From the NCBI RefSeq assembly GCF_008806595.1, contig NZ_VZRB01000049.1, forward strand, positions 1 to 37,852: a stretch of DNA of 37,852 nt, written 5' to 3'. The first letter of the stretch is position 1. The number at the start of each line of letters is the position of its first letter. Below are positions 9,242 to 17,312 of the stretch, one piece after another. The translations under genes were made by a program, and so were the position numbers. The notes under the pieces are model-generated. The model worked only from the letters and a program-made list of their open reading frames with translations. It ran no database searches and was not told where the DNA came from. This DNA is from Streptomyces luteolifulvus. Lineage in GTDB: Bacteria; Actinomycetota; Actinomycetes; Streptomycetales; Streptomycetaceae.

Positions 9242-9424
9242 TCAGCCGCCGGGCGCCAACGCGGCGGCGATGCGTTCCAAGGGGCGCTGCCCCGCTTCGG
9301 GATGCCGGCCGTCGAGTGCGCCCAAGCGCACCGCGAAGACGTGCAGTCCCCAGAACCCACCGCCCAGTGCTGCGACCACCACCACCGCGGTGATGGCCTG
9401 GGCCCACGCGATCGGGCTCTTCAC
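9242..9424 (-). CDS. Possible small membrane protein (60 aa)
   Basis: The minus strand encodes 60 residues from a GTG at 9424, with one clear transmembrane segment (WAQAITAVVVVAALGGGFWGLHVF) followed by a basic tail. The clean hydrophobic segment in a GC-rich genome argues against chance. The start lacks an obvious ribosome site, and the gene is divergent from the 9475 gene with only 50 bases between. No function is suggested. Confidence 0.4.
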   Translation of the reverse strand: MKSPIAWAQAITAVVVVAALGGGFWGLHVFAVRLGALDGRHPEAGQRPLERIAAALAPGG

Positions 9425-9474
9425 GGTGACGTGAGACTGTGGACAGTCCTCCCCGATGTGTTCAGGAGCCCTCA

Positions 9475-9849
9475 GTGGACGACAGGGAATTCGCCGATGG
9501 TCTGGAGACAGTCCTGCGGGACCTCCGAGCACAGTGCGCGGTTCAGCCGGACATACGTACGGACGACACGTACGGGATCATGCTCTGGGCCCCGGACGGT
9601 TCAGCCCAGGGCCTGACTTCACCACTGGGCGGCACCGGTGCAGACCTGCTGGCGCACCTGGCAGATCAGGTCCAGGACTGGGCGGTGGAGGCGCTGTGGT
9701 CCGAAGGCGCATCGGCGGTCTGGCCACAGTGTCCGACACACCCGGACCCGCATCCGCTGACGGCAACTGTCCGCACGGACACGGCGGTGTGGGTATGCCC
9801 GAAGAAGGGAACGACGGTGGCGCGGATCGGGGAACTGGAGACCCAATAG
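9475..9849 (+). CDS. Small conserved-looking hypothetical protein
   Basis: A 124-residue soluble protein. The GTG at 9475 was preferred to the GTG at 9439 because AGGAG (9464-9468) lies six bases before it. The C-terminal half has WPQCPTHPDPHPL and AVWVCPKKG, with Cys and His spaced like a small metal-binding knuckle; this is inference. I recall similar short proteins in Streptomyces but cannot name a family. It converges on the 9880 gene with 30 bases between. Confidence 0.7.
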   Translation: MDDREFADGLETVLRDLRAQCAVQPDIRTDDTYGIMLWAPDGSAQGLTSPLGGTGADLLAHLADQVQDWAVEALWSEGASAVWPQCPTHPDPHPLTATVRTDTAVWVCPKKGTTVARIGELETQ

Positions 9850-9879
9850 AGCGGGCTGGGCCTGCTTCCCCACTGCCGT

Positions 9880-10299
9880 TCAGGCGGCGGGTGGCCTGTC
9901 GCTGGAGATGTCGGTGGGGAGGGATGCATGCAGGGCGGCGTAAAGGCGGGGCGTGGCCGTTGTTTCGCGGTCTTGGGACGGTGGGACCTGCCAGTACAGG
10001 CCCGGGCCGGTCGTGCGGTGCAGTGGGGGGATCGCCACGTGGCATCCCGGGCCCAGGACGGTGACCTGCGGCAGGTGCCAATGGGCTGCTGAGCCGGGGG
10101 AGATGAGCCAGTACAGGATGCCGCCGTAGCCGTCCCTGATCACCGCGCCCGTCTCGTCCCCGAGATGCCGCAGGGCGTGAACCCCGAGGCCGAGTGGTAC
10201 ACGGACGGCGTCCCACCACTCACCGGCGGCCAGGGTCCGCACCTCGGCACGGCGGCTCGGCATCCACCGAGGAAGCTCACTGGTTGTCATCGCACTCAC
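9880..10299 (-). CDS. Conserved hypothetical protein, Streptomyces type
   Basis: A 139-residue protein with no signal or membrane segment. It contains EWWDAVRVPLGLGVHALRHLG and GGILYWLISPGSAAHWHLP, a pattern I associate with short Streptomyces proteins of unknown function. The GTG at 10299 is chosen because AGGAG lies five bases upstream; an ATG three codons later is the alternative. It is divergent from the CYP154-like gene across about 170 bases and convergent with the 9475 gene. Confidence 0.7.
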   Translation of the reverse strand: MSAMTTSELPRWMPSRRAEVRTLAAGEWWDAVRVPLGLGVHALRHLGDETGAVIRDGYGGILYWLISPGSAAHWHLPQVTVLGPGCHVAIPPLHRTTGPGLYWQVPPSQDRETTATPRLYAALHASLPTDISSDRPPAA

Positions 10300-10416
10300 C
10301 GGTTCTCCTGTCCGACACATTCCGACCCTAGGACCGATGCGGTGCCACCGACTTGCAGTCACGCGCAGGGGACTTGTCGCCGTGCGCAGCGCCGGGCAGG
10401 TGATCTCGTCAGACAC

Positions 10417-10460
10417 GCTACGTCGAAGTAGCTTTACCGCTCGTATCGGCGATCGAGCGG
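10417..10460. promoter_or_regulatory. Dyads upstream of the CYP154-like gene
   Basis: Two perfect inverted repeats lie just before the P450 ribosome site: GCTAC/GTAGC (10417-10421 and 10428-10432) and CCGCTCG/CGAGCGG (10437-10443 and 10454-10460). They could be an operator or a leader hairpin. The AGGAGG at 10462-10467 begins right after the second dyad, so that hairpin could affect translation. Confidence 0.3.
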
Positions 10461-10472
10461 CAGGAGGCTGCG

Positions 10473-11717
10473 ATGGAAGACCCCCGACCTTTAGTGATCG
10501 ATCCGGTCGGCCGCGACATCCACGGCGAGGCTGCCCGGATCCGCGAGCGGGGACCGGTGACCCTCGTGGAACTCCCGGACGGCGTCGAGGCATGGGCCGT
10601 GAGCGCCCCCGAACTTCTCAAGCGACTGCTCACCGACCCCCGGGTCTCCAAGGATCCGCGCCAACACTGGCCCCGGTGGATCAATGGCGGGATATCCCCG
10701 GAATGGCCCCTGTTCACCTGGGTCGCGGTGCAGAACATGTTCACCGCGTACGGCGGCGAGCACCGGCGGCTGCGCACCCTGGTGTCCACAGCGTTCACGG
10801 CTCGCCGCACCGCGACGCTCGAGCCCCGTGTCGAGGAGATCACCAAGGGCCTGCTGGACCGCGTCCAGGAGGCCGGGCGGCGCGGCCAGGTCGTCGACCT
10901 GCGCGAGCAGTTCTGCTACCCGCTGCCCATTCAGGTGATCAGCGAGCTGTTCGGGCTGCCGGAGGAACAGGGAGCGGAACTGCGCGCCGTCGTGGACGGC
11001 ATCTTCCACACCTCCGCCACTCCGGAGGAGGTCACCGACATCTACGCTCGCTTCTATGCCGCACTCGGCGAGCTCGTCGCCCTCAAACGGCGGTCGCCGG
11101 GCGACGATCTCACCTCGGCGCTGATCGCGGCGCGCGACGACGAGGACGGCACACGACTGACCGAGCAAGAACTGCTGGACACCCTGGTGCTGATGGTCAG
11201 CGCCGGCCATGAGACCACCGTCAACCTTCTCGACAACGCCATCCACCTCCTGCTCGCCCACCCGGACCAACTCGCCCACGTCCGCGGGGGCATCGCCTCC
11301 TGGGACGACGCGATCGAGGAGGCGCTGCGCGTGGAGGCACCGGTCACCAGCCTGCCGCTGCGGTACGCCGTGGAGGACCTGACGATGAGCGACTTCGGCG
11401 GCCCGGACGGCGTGGTGATCCGCAAGGGCGAGGCGATCCTCGCGGCGTACGCCGCCGCCGGACGCCACCCGGACAAGTACGGCGAGGGCGCCGCCGACTT
11501 CGATGTCAGCCGCGCCGACAAGGAGCATCTCGCCTTCGGCCACGGCGTCCACTTCTGCCTGGGCGCCCCGCTGGGGCGGCTGGAGGGCCGGATCGCGCTT
11601 CCGGCGCTCTTCGACCGCTTCCCGGGACTCCGACTCGCCGTCAGGAGCACGGAGTTGGAGCCGGTCGACTCCTTCATCTCCAACGGCCACCGCACCCTGC
11701 CGGTGCACCTGTCCTGA
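10473..11717 (+). CDS. Cytochrome P450, CYP154-like
   Basis: A 414-residue soluble bacterial P450 monooxygenase. The key motifs are intact: the I-helix AGHETT, the K-helix ExxR as EALR, and the heme loop FGHGVHFCLG with Cys362 as heme ligand. The text FTWVAVQNMFTAYGGEHRRLRTLVSTAFTARR and the ISNGHRTLPVHL ending closely resemble CYP154A1 as I recall it. CYP154 genes often sit beside CYP157 genes at conservons, as here. The ATG at 10473 is preceded by AGGAGG with five bases spacing. Its stop codon (11715-11717) directly abuts the stop of the convergent CYP157-like gene, with no spacer and no terminator. Substrate is unknown. Confidence 0.95.
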   Translation: MEDPRPLVIDPVGRDIHGEAARIRERGPVTLVELPDGVEAWAVSAPELLKRLLTDPRVSKDPRQHWPRWINGGISPEWPLFTWVAVQNMFTAYGGEHRRLRTLVSTAFTARRTATLEPRVEEITKGLLDRVQEAGRRGQVVDLREQFCYPLPIQVISELFGLPEEQGAELRAVVDGIFHTSATPEEVTDIYARFYAALGELVALKRRSPGDDLTSALIAARDDEDGTRLTEQELLDTLVLMVSAGHETTVNLLDNAIHLLLAHPDQLAHVRGGIASWDDAIEEALRVEAPVTSLPLRYAVEDLTMSDFGGPDGVVIRKGEAILAAYAAAGRHPDKYGEGAADFDVSRADKEHLAFGHGVHFCLGAPLGRLEGRIALPALFDRFPGLRLAVRSTELEPVDSFISNGHRTLPVHLS

Positions 11718-13115
11718 TCAGTCCCCTTGCCACCAGGCCCGCAGTCGTTCCACCCAGCCGCGCCCGGCACTCCGGGCTGCCGGCACCGCAGGGGGCCGCG
11801 CCTGCACGGCGGAAGGCTCCCGCGCCGCGGAGGGACGCGCCCGGCCGGACGAGGGCTCCCGCTCCGCGGGGTCCTCGTCGACCGCGGCGGGCCGGCCGCC
11901 TGCCGCGGTCGACGGGAACGTCACGGGCAGCGCGGCCAGCGCCCGGTGAAAGGGGCCGGGCCGCCAGGTCAACTCTTCGACGGCGACGGCGAGTTCGATG
12001 TCGGGGAGACGGTCGAGCAGTTTCTCCACCGCGACGGCCGCGATCAGGCGGGCCGGCCCCTGAGCCGGACAGTTGTGCGGGCCCGCGCTCCAGGCCAGAT
12101 GGGCACGGTTGCCCGCCCGCTGATCCGCAATCAGGGCCGGATCGGTGTTGGCGGCGGCGAACGAGACGACGACAGGGCAGCCCTCGCGCAGTTCCGCCCC
12201 TTCGAACACGACGTCGCGCACCGGATAGTGGACGGCGTAGTTGGCCATGGGCGGGTCGGTCCACAGCACTTCGTCCAGGGCGTCCTCCACCGGCAGGCTG
12301 CCACGCGAGAGACTGCCCCCGAACCGGTCGTCGGCCAGCAGCAGCCGCAGGCTGTTCGCGATCAGGTTCTGCTGCGGCTCGGTGCCCGCACCCATGAGCA
12401 GGACGAGGGTGTGCACCATTTCCTCGTCGGTGAGTTCTGCCGGATGAGCCATCAGCCAGGACGTCACATCCTGTCCGGGCTGCTGCCGCTTCAGCGTGAC
12501 GAGGTCCAGCAGTGTCGTGGCGAGCAGTGCGTTCGCCTTCTCGGCGTCCACCCCGTCGAAGATCCCGGACATGCCCTCCACCAGCCGCTCGCCGTAGCCG
12601 GCCGGGCAGCCGAAGAGCCGGTTGAACACCAGCAGCGGCAGGACCTGGCCGTAGTCGCGCAGCAGATCGGCCCGCCCCGCGGGCGCCATGCGGTCGATGA
12701 GCGTGTCGGCGCACATCTCGACGTAGCCGCGCAGCGTGTTGGGGGCCACGCGGGCCAGGCTGTCGGTGATGGCGCCGCGCAGTCTGCGGTGCTCCTCGCC
12801 GTCGGCCCACAACGCGTTCGGCCGGTACATCATCATCGGCACGACCGGGCTGTCCGCGGGGACGGTGCCATCCGCCAGTTCCTGCCAGCGGCGCGGGTCC
12901 TTGGAGAAGGTCTCGGTGCTGCGCAGCACATGCAGGGCGGCCTCGTATCCGACGACGAGCGAGGCCCGCACGCCCGGAGCCAGCTCGACCGGCGCGATCG
13001 GGCCGTGCTCGCGCAGACGCCGGTAGGCGTCGGCCGGATCGGCGGCGAACTCAGGGCCGTACAGCGGCTCGTGCGCCGGGCAGGTGGGCGGTGGCTCGGG
13101 GGAGAGGGAGGTCAC
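11718..13115 (-). CDS. Cytochrome P450, CYP157-like, lacking ExxR (conservon P450)
   Basis: A 465-residue P450, fifth gene of the conservon. The otherwise near-universal K-helix ExxR is E282-V-L-W285, so the Arg is replaced by Trp (codon 12261-12263). The I-helix reads GAGTEPQQN in place of AGxET/T, and the heme loop is WSAGPHNCPAQG with Cys349 retained. Loss of ExxR is a published feature of the CYP157 family, which fits this gene's place beside a CYP154-like gene. Residues about 402-465 are a Pro/Ala/Arg/Glu-rich tail ending WVERLRAWWQGD, unusual for a P450. The GTG start overlaps the GTPase stop as GTGA. Whether it is a catalyst or a redox/regulatory partner is open. Confidence 0.93.
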   Translation of the reverse strand: MTSLSPEPPPTCPAHEPLYGPEFAADPADAYRRLREHGPIAPVELAPGVRASLVVGYEAALHVLRSTETFSKDPRRWQELADGTVPADSPVVPMMMYRPNALWADGEEHRRLRGAITDSLARVAPNTLRGYVEMCADTLIDRMAPAGRADLLRDYGQVLPLLVFNRLFGCPAGYGERLVEGMSGIFDGVDAEKANALLATTLLDLVTLKRQQPGQDVTSWLMAHPAELTDEEMVHTLVLLMGAGTEPQQNLIANSLRLLLADDRFGGSLSRGSLPVEDALDEVLWTDPPMANYAVHYPVRDVVFEGAELREGCPVVVSFAAANTDPALIADQRAGNRAHLAWSAGPHNCPAQGPARLIAAVAVEKLLDRLPDIELAVAVEELTWRPGPFHRALAALPVTFPSTAAGGRPAAVDEDPAEREPSSGRARPSAAREPSAVQARPPAVPAARSAGRGWVERLRAWWQGD

Positions 13116-13726
13116 GTGTGCTCCAGGTGGCCGATGCGGGTCAGTAGGTACTCGACGAGGGAGATCAGGGCCCGGGTGGAGGAGACCCGGTCGCGTGCGT
13201 CGCAGCGGACGAGGGGGGTTTCGGGCAGCAGGTCGAGAGCATCGCGGACCTCGTCGAGCTCGTGCGCGGGCGCGTCGTCGAACTGGTTGAGGGCGACCGC
13301 GTAGGGCAGGCCGAGCTCTTCCAGCACACCCATCACCTCGAAGGAATGGCCGAGGCGGCGGGTGTCGGCGAGGACGAGCGCGCCGAGCGCTCCCCGCGTC
13401 ATGTCGTGCCACAGCGGGGCGAAGCGCTGCTGGCCGGGGGTGCCGAACAGGTACAGCACGAGGCGGTCGTTGAGGGTGAGCCGGCCGAAGTCCAGGGCCA
13501 CCGTGGTGGTGGTCTTGTCCGTCATGCCCGCCAGGTCGTCGACGATGGCACCGGCCTCGGTCATGACCTCCTCGGTGCGCAGCGGCCGGATCTCGGAGAG
13601 CGCGCCGACGAAGGTGGTCTTGCCGACCGCGAAATGGCCGACGACCAGCAGTTTGACCGCGGTCTGCACGCCGGGCCGCAGATGGACTTCCCCGGTGGCG
13701 GGTTCAGAGGCGGGCGCGGAGCCCAT
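13112..13726 (-). CDS. Conservon small GTPase (CvnD-like)
   Basis: A 204-residue Ras-like GTPase of the type found in Streptomyces conservons (MglA/CvnD-like). G1 is GHFAVGKT (residues 30-37), G3 is GTPGQQRF (95-102), G4 is NQFD (147-150), with a G5-like RCDARD at 174-179. In conservons the GTPase is thought to form a membrane-associated complex with the A, B and C proteins, likened to a eukaryotic G-protein system. It overlaps the DUF742 gene by 23 bases and the P450 gene by 4 bases, so all five genes are probably one transcript. Confidence 0.95.
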   Translation of the reverse strand: MGSAPASEPATGEVHLRPGVQTAVKLLVVGHFAVGKTTFVGALSEIRPLRTEEVMTEAGAIVDDLAGMTDKTTTTVALDFGRLTLNDRLVLYLFGTPGQQRFAPLWHDMTRGALGALVLADTRRLGHSFEVMGVLEELGLPYAVALNQFDDAPAHELDEVRDALDLLPETPLVRCDARDRVSSTRALISLVEYLLTRIGHLEHT

Positions 13727-14063
13727 CGAGCACCTCCTGGAGGATTCGGGCGTCGGTCGGCCGGGCGGCGGGGATCGGTGCGCGGGTGATGAGGTGACCG
13801 CTGTCCATGAGGTCGGCGATCAGCACCTTGGCGACGCTGACCGGCAGGGACAGATGGCCGGCCACCTCGGCGACCGACAGGGCTCCGGGCCGGCACAGCT
13901 CCATGAGCCTGCGCTTTTCCGGGTTCAGACCGGTCAGCGGCAGATCGTCGGTCACGACCAGCAGCGTGACCAGGTCCAGGGTGTTGCGGGTGGGGTGGGC
14001 ACGGCCGTCCGTGACGACGTACGACCGCACCAGCCGGTCCGCGGGGCGCCGCCGTGCCGTCAT
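13704..14063 (-). CDS. Conservon DUF742 protein (CvnC-like)
   Basis: A 119-residue DUF742 protein. RPADRLVRSYVVTDGRAHPTRNTLDLVTLLV and PEKRRLMELCRPGALSVAEVAGHLSLPVSVAKVLIADLMDSGHL are characteristic; the second part looks like a winged helix-turn-helix. DUF742 proteins are the third component of conservons. The start overlaps the roadblock gene's stop as ATGA, consistent with translational coupling. Confidence 0.95.
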   Translation of the reverse strand: MTARRRPADRLVRSYVVTDGRAHPTRNTLDLVTLLVVTDDLPLTGLNPEKRRLMELCRPGALSVAEVAGHLSLPVSVAKVLIADLMDSGHLITRAPIPAARPTDARILQEVLDGLRARL

Positions 14064-14473
14064 GCGGGGCTGCCGGTGTCCTGCCGGGCGGGGCTGGTCA
14101 GTTCCTTGCCGAGCCGGTCGACGAGCTTGTGCATACGGTAGGTGACGGCCTCCATGTCCACGTCCTCACCGGTGGAGACCGCGAGATAGGCGCCCTCGCC
14201 GGCGGCGACCAGGAAGACGTAGCCGTCCGCGAACTCGATCAGGGTCTGACGCCACGGCGTGTGCGGGGTGCCGCAGAACTCGGCCGTGCTGCGGCTGATC
14301 GACTGGACACCGGACAGTCCTGCCGCCAGCCGTTCGGCGTCGTCCCGGTCGATGTCCTTGGAGTACGCGCGGAGCATTCCGTCGGCGGAGAGCAGGATCG
14401 CGTGACGCGCCTCCGGCACTTTCAGCACCTCGTCCAGCATCCAGCCCAACGCGTTGTTGGTGGGCCCGGTCAT
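14060..14473 (-). CDS. Conservon roadblock/LC7 protein (CvnB-like)
   Basis: A 137-residue roadblock/LC7 domain protein, the second component of a conservon. LGWMLDEVLKVPEARHAILLSADGML and the FADGYVFLVAAGEGAYLAVST beta-hairpin match the fold. Such proteins commonly bind and regulate small GTPases, here the 13112 product. It is joined to both neighbours by ATGA overlaps. Confidence 0.95.
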   Translation of the reverse strand: MTGPTNNALGWMLDEVLKVPEARHAILLSADGMLRAYSKDIDRDDAERLAAGLSGVQSISRSTAEFCGTPHTPWRQTLIEFADGYVFLVAAGEGAYLAVSTGEDVDMEAVTYRMHKLVDRLGKELTSPARQDTGSPA

Positions 14474-15939
14474 TCGTGGCGGTTCCCTTCGTCTTCGTAG
14501 GGGGTGGACTGCGCGGTCCGGCCGGAGCGGGTGCCGCGGGCGAAGGCGCCCATGCGCCGTGCGTTCTCCTCGGCCGAGCGGCCACCGACCTCCACCGTCG
14601 GCACGGCTGCGGGCTTCTCGGCCGCTTCCCGCAGGGAGCGGCGACGGCGTTTGGGGAGGCCGCCGGCCGTCGTCGACTCGCCGGGGGCGAGGGCGGAGGG
14701 CGCTGTGCTGCGCGGTGTCGTCTCGACGGTGGACGCCGCCGGAGACGTGGGCTCGACGGCGGGGGGCGGGCCGGGCACGCGATCCGGCGCGGGCGCGTGC
14801 CCGGCAGTGCGCGCGGGCGCGGTCTCGGACGCGCGGGCACGCACCGGGGTGGAGTTCCGCGCCGCAGTGGGTTCGGGGGCGGAGTACCGCGTCGGACCGG
14901 GCTCGGATGCCGTGGCCGTCGGAGCGGCATCCTGGACGGTCTCCAGGTGGGTCAGCAGCCCGGTCGGCAGGAACACCACGGCGCGTACACCGCCGTAAGG
15001 GGAGAGCGTGCCGGCGGAGACGCTGAAGCCGTATCGCTCGGCGAGCGCCCCGATGACGGCGAAGCCGAAGCGGGGCGGGTCGCCCAGCCGGGTGACGTCC
15101 ATCGTGCGCCTGCCGGAGAGCAGTTCGTCGGCGTGGTCGACCGCCTGGCCGTCCATGCCCACACCGGCGTCGTCGATCACGACGCAGGCGCCGTTGTGCA
15201 CCGTCTGGATCGTGACTTCGACGGTCGTGTGGGGCTGTGAGTGGCGTGCCGCGTTGTCGAGCAGTTCGGCGACCGCGAGCACCACCGGTTCCACCGCCCG
15301 GCTCTGCACGGCGATGTCGACCTCGCCGTTGATGCGGATACGCCGGTAGTCGCGGATGCGGGAGGTGGCGCCGCGGACGACTTCGATGAGTGCCGACGTG
15401 GCACGCTGGCGGCCCGGCCAGGACCCGCAGAGCACGGCGATGGCCTGGGCGCGGCGCCCGAACTGGGCGTTGGTGTGGTCGACTTCGAGCAGGTCGCGCA
15501 GCACATCGGGGTGGTCGTGCCGGTCCTGCATCTCCGCGATGGACACCTGCTGTTCGTTGGCCAGCGCCTGGATGGAGCGCATCGAGGCCTTCACAGCGGC
15601 CTTCGCGGACTCGTCGGCGCGCGCCTCGGCGTGCTCCACGGCCGCGGCGAACCGGTCCAGGACCTCGTCGAGGCAGGCCGCGAAGTCCGTGTCGGCGAGG
15701 CCGGTGTCGAGCAGATCGGTCTGCGGGGCCGTCCGGTCCGCCGCGTCCTCCACCTCCGGCAGCCGGACGGTCAGCAGGTGGCGCAGTTCCGTATCCCGCG
15801 CCCGCAGGCCGTGAGCCAGTTCCTCGTTCCGCCTGCGCTGCCGGGCGGTGATGCCGTGCTGACGCACGAGCAGCACGGTGACGGCGAACAGGCCAAGGGC
15901 CAGGCACCAGAACACGGCCTCCGGTATCTGATCGGTCAT
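14470..15939 (-). CDS. Conservon sensor kinase-like ATPase (CvnA-like)
   Basis: A 489-residue first gene of the conservon. It has one N-terminal membrane segment (VFWCLALGLFAVTVLLV, residues 9-25), a helical region (33-145), a DHp-like segment with VDHTN (His155), and a HATPase domain: N-box ELLDNAARHS (225-234), G1 DDAGVGM (256-262) and RFGFAVIG (290-297). Residues about 340-489 are a low-complexity Pro/Ala/Arg/Thr tail, probably disordered, as in other Nocardia/Streptomyces members. The start was set at the ATG 15939 because the open frame upstream is not family-like. Whether it autophosphorylates is not evident. The 15940-16226 region separates it from the divergent AraC gene. Confidence 0.93.
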   Translation of the reverse strand: MTDQIPEAVFWCLALGLFAVTVLLVRQHGITARQRRRNEELAHGLRARDTELRHLLTVRLPEVEDAADRTAPQTDLLDTGLADTDFAACLDEVLDRFAAAVEHAEARADESAKAAVKASMRSIQALANEQQVSIAEMQDRHDHPDVLRDLLEVDHTNAQFGRRAQAIAVLCGSWPGRQRATSALIEVVRGATSRIRDYRRIRINGEVDIAVQSRAVEPVVLAVAELLDNAARHSQPHTTVEVTIQTVHNGACVVIDDAGVGMDGQAVDHADELLSGRRTMDVTRLGDPPRFGFAVIGALAERYGFSVSAGTLSPYGGVRAVVFLPTGLLTHLETVQDAAPTATASEPGPTRYSAPEPTAARNSTPVRARASETAPARTAGHAPAPDRVPGPPPAVEPTSPAASTVETTPRSTAPSALAPGESTTAGGLPKRRRRSLREAAEKPAAVPTVEVGGRSAEENARRMGAFARGTRSGRTAQSTPYEDEGNRHE

Positions 15940-16083
15940 GGATTCCTCAAGGGCGGGCGTGAGTTGACGGGCGCACGACGGTAGCGACGTCGCTCGGGTA
16001 CGCACTTGCCCGTACACGCAAGGAAGTTGCTGTGGGGCGCACGCGCGCCGCGAGGTACACCTCCGGGCGCCCAGCGCTTGCCT

Positions 16084-16097
16084 TTGGCATGTGCCAA
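16084..16097. promoter_or_regulatory. Perfect palindrome in cvnA/araC divergent region
   Basis: TTGGCATGTGCCAA is a 6-2-6 perfect palindrome, about 145 bases upstream of the conservon start and 130 bases upstream of the AraC start. It is a good operator candidate for either gene. The binding protein is unknown. The rest of the 287-base interval shows no open reading frame I would support. Confidence 0.4.
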
Positions 16098-16226
16098 TGA
16101 GCCTGTGGTGCTCCCGGATACCGCTTGCTGCCCGTAATGTGACCACGCGTAAGCAGCCTGTGAACGCAGCGGAGTTCAGGGCTGCTCACGTAAGCCGCCC
16201 AAACCCGTCGCAGCGGAGGAGCCACG

Positions 16227-17183
16227 TTGCCCACGGGACGTTACCTTCTGGAGTCGCAGTCCACGGGCGACGTGGACCCGCGTGAGCGGGCCGACTTCTG
16301 GAGCGAACACATCGCGTCCTATCAGTCCCGGATGGGGTACCGCTACGCGCACCCCGACAACTTCAGGGGCGAAACGGTCCGCCAGCGCAGCCACAACTAC
16401 CAGCTCGTCAGGTTCGAGTCGGACGAGATCGAATACAGCCGGACCGCCCAGCAGATACGGCAGACTCCGGACGAGGACTACCGCCTCCTCCTGCCGATCA
16501 ACGGGCGGATCCTGCTGCGGCAGGACGACGAGGTGGCCCACCTCACGCCCGGGTCGGCCGCCTTGGTCACCTTCGGCGCCCCCTTCCAGTGCCTGCAGGA
16601 GGACCGCACACTGGCCTACATCTTCACCATCCCCGCCCGTGAGATCGACGGCCCGCTTTGCCGGAAGTCACCGCTGGCCTCCGGGCTGGACCTGACACGA
16701 GGGCTCGGAGGGGTGGTGCGCTCCATGCTGAACGGTCTGCACGAGGAGCGCCACGCCCTGACCGACTCGCAGTTCGACGCCGTCTCGGACCGTATCGTCG
16801 AGCTCCTGTGCATGCTCGTCTCCGGCGACGACCGTCCCGACGCCCCGGGCCATCTCACGGAGGTGGAGGCGCTGGCCCGCCGCTATGTGCGCGACCAAGC
16901 GGCCGACCCCGGCCTGACCGGTACGTCCATGGCGCACGCCCTGGGCTGGTCATTGCGGCAGATCCAACTGGCCCTCCAGCGCGTGGGCACGACCCCCCGT
17001 GACCTGATCCGTGAGGAACGCCTGCGCCTGGTGCGCGACCGGCTCCAGTGCGCCGAGTGCGACCACATGACGATCACGGAACTCGCCCACGCCTCGGGTT
17101 TCTCCTCGGCCAGCGCGCTGAGCACGGCCTTCCGCCGACGCTTCGGGGTGTGCCCCCGGGAGATGCGCCGCGGGGCCGGCTGA
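16227..17183 (+). CDS. AraC-family transcriptional regulator
   Basis: A 318-residue regulator. The N-terminal part (to about 190) resembles the AraC-binding-like domain that starts with a DFWSEHIASYQSRMGYR segment. The C-terminal 110 residues hold the double helix-turn-helix of the family (SMAHALGWSLRQIQLALQRVGTTPRDLIREERL and ITELAHASGFSSASALSTAFRRRFGVCPREMR). The TTG at 16227 is preceded by GGAGGAG with five bases spacing. It is divergent from the conservon and convergent with the galactose oxidase gene, so either may be its target; the inducer is not evident. Confidence 0.93.
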   Translation: MPTGRYLLESQSTGDVDPRERADFWSEHIASYQSRMGYRYAHPDNFRGETVRQRSHNYQLVRFESDEIEYSRTAQQIRQTPDEDYRLLLPINGRILLRQDDEVAHLTPGSAALVTFGAPFQCLQEDRTLAYIFTIPAREIDGPLCRKSPLASGLDLTRGLGGVVRSMLNGLHEERHALTDSQFDAVSDRIVELLCMLVSGDDRPDAPGHLTEVEALARRYVRDQAADPGLTGTSMAHALGWSLRQIQLALQRVGTTPRDLIREERLRLVRDRLQCAECDHMTITELAHASGFSSASALSTAFRRRFGVCPREMRRGAG

Positions 17184-17272
17184 CCCGTCCGGCGGGCGAC
17201 TGGCCCCGTCCGGCGGGGCCGCCGGGCCCCTTCGCGCGGTCCGCCGGGGCGGATGCAGTGGGCTGTGCCGAC

Positions 17273-17305
17273 GACCCGGCCGGGCGGGAGTTGCCCGGTC
17301 GGGTT
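17273..17305. terminator. Hairpin after the AraC gene
   Basis: Arms 17273-17285 and 17293-17305 pair over 13 positions (two G-T pairs) around a seven-base loop. A shorter GGCCCC/GGGGCC hairpin sits at 17202-17220. They lie between the convergent AraC gene and the galactose oxidase stop and probably end transcription in one or both directions. Confidence 0.55.
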
Positions 17306-17312
17306 CACGGCG

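Noticed and set aside
10473..13115. The two P450s as tailoring enzymes of the PKS cluster
   Set aside because: They are 5.6 kb from the thioesterase, separated by unrelated genes, and have the typical conservon setting.
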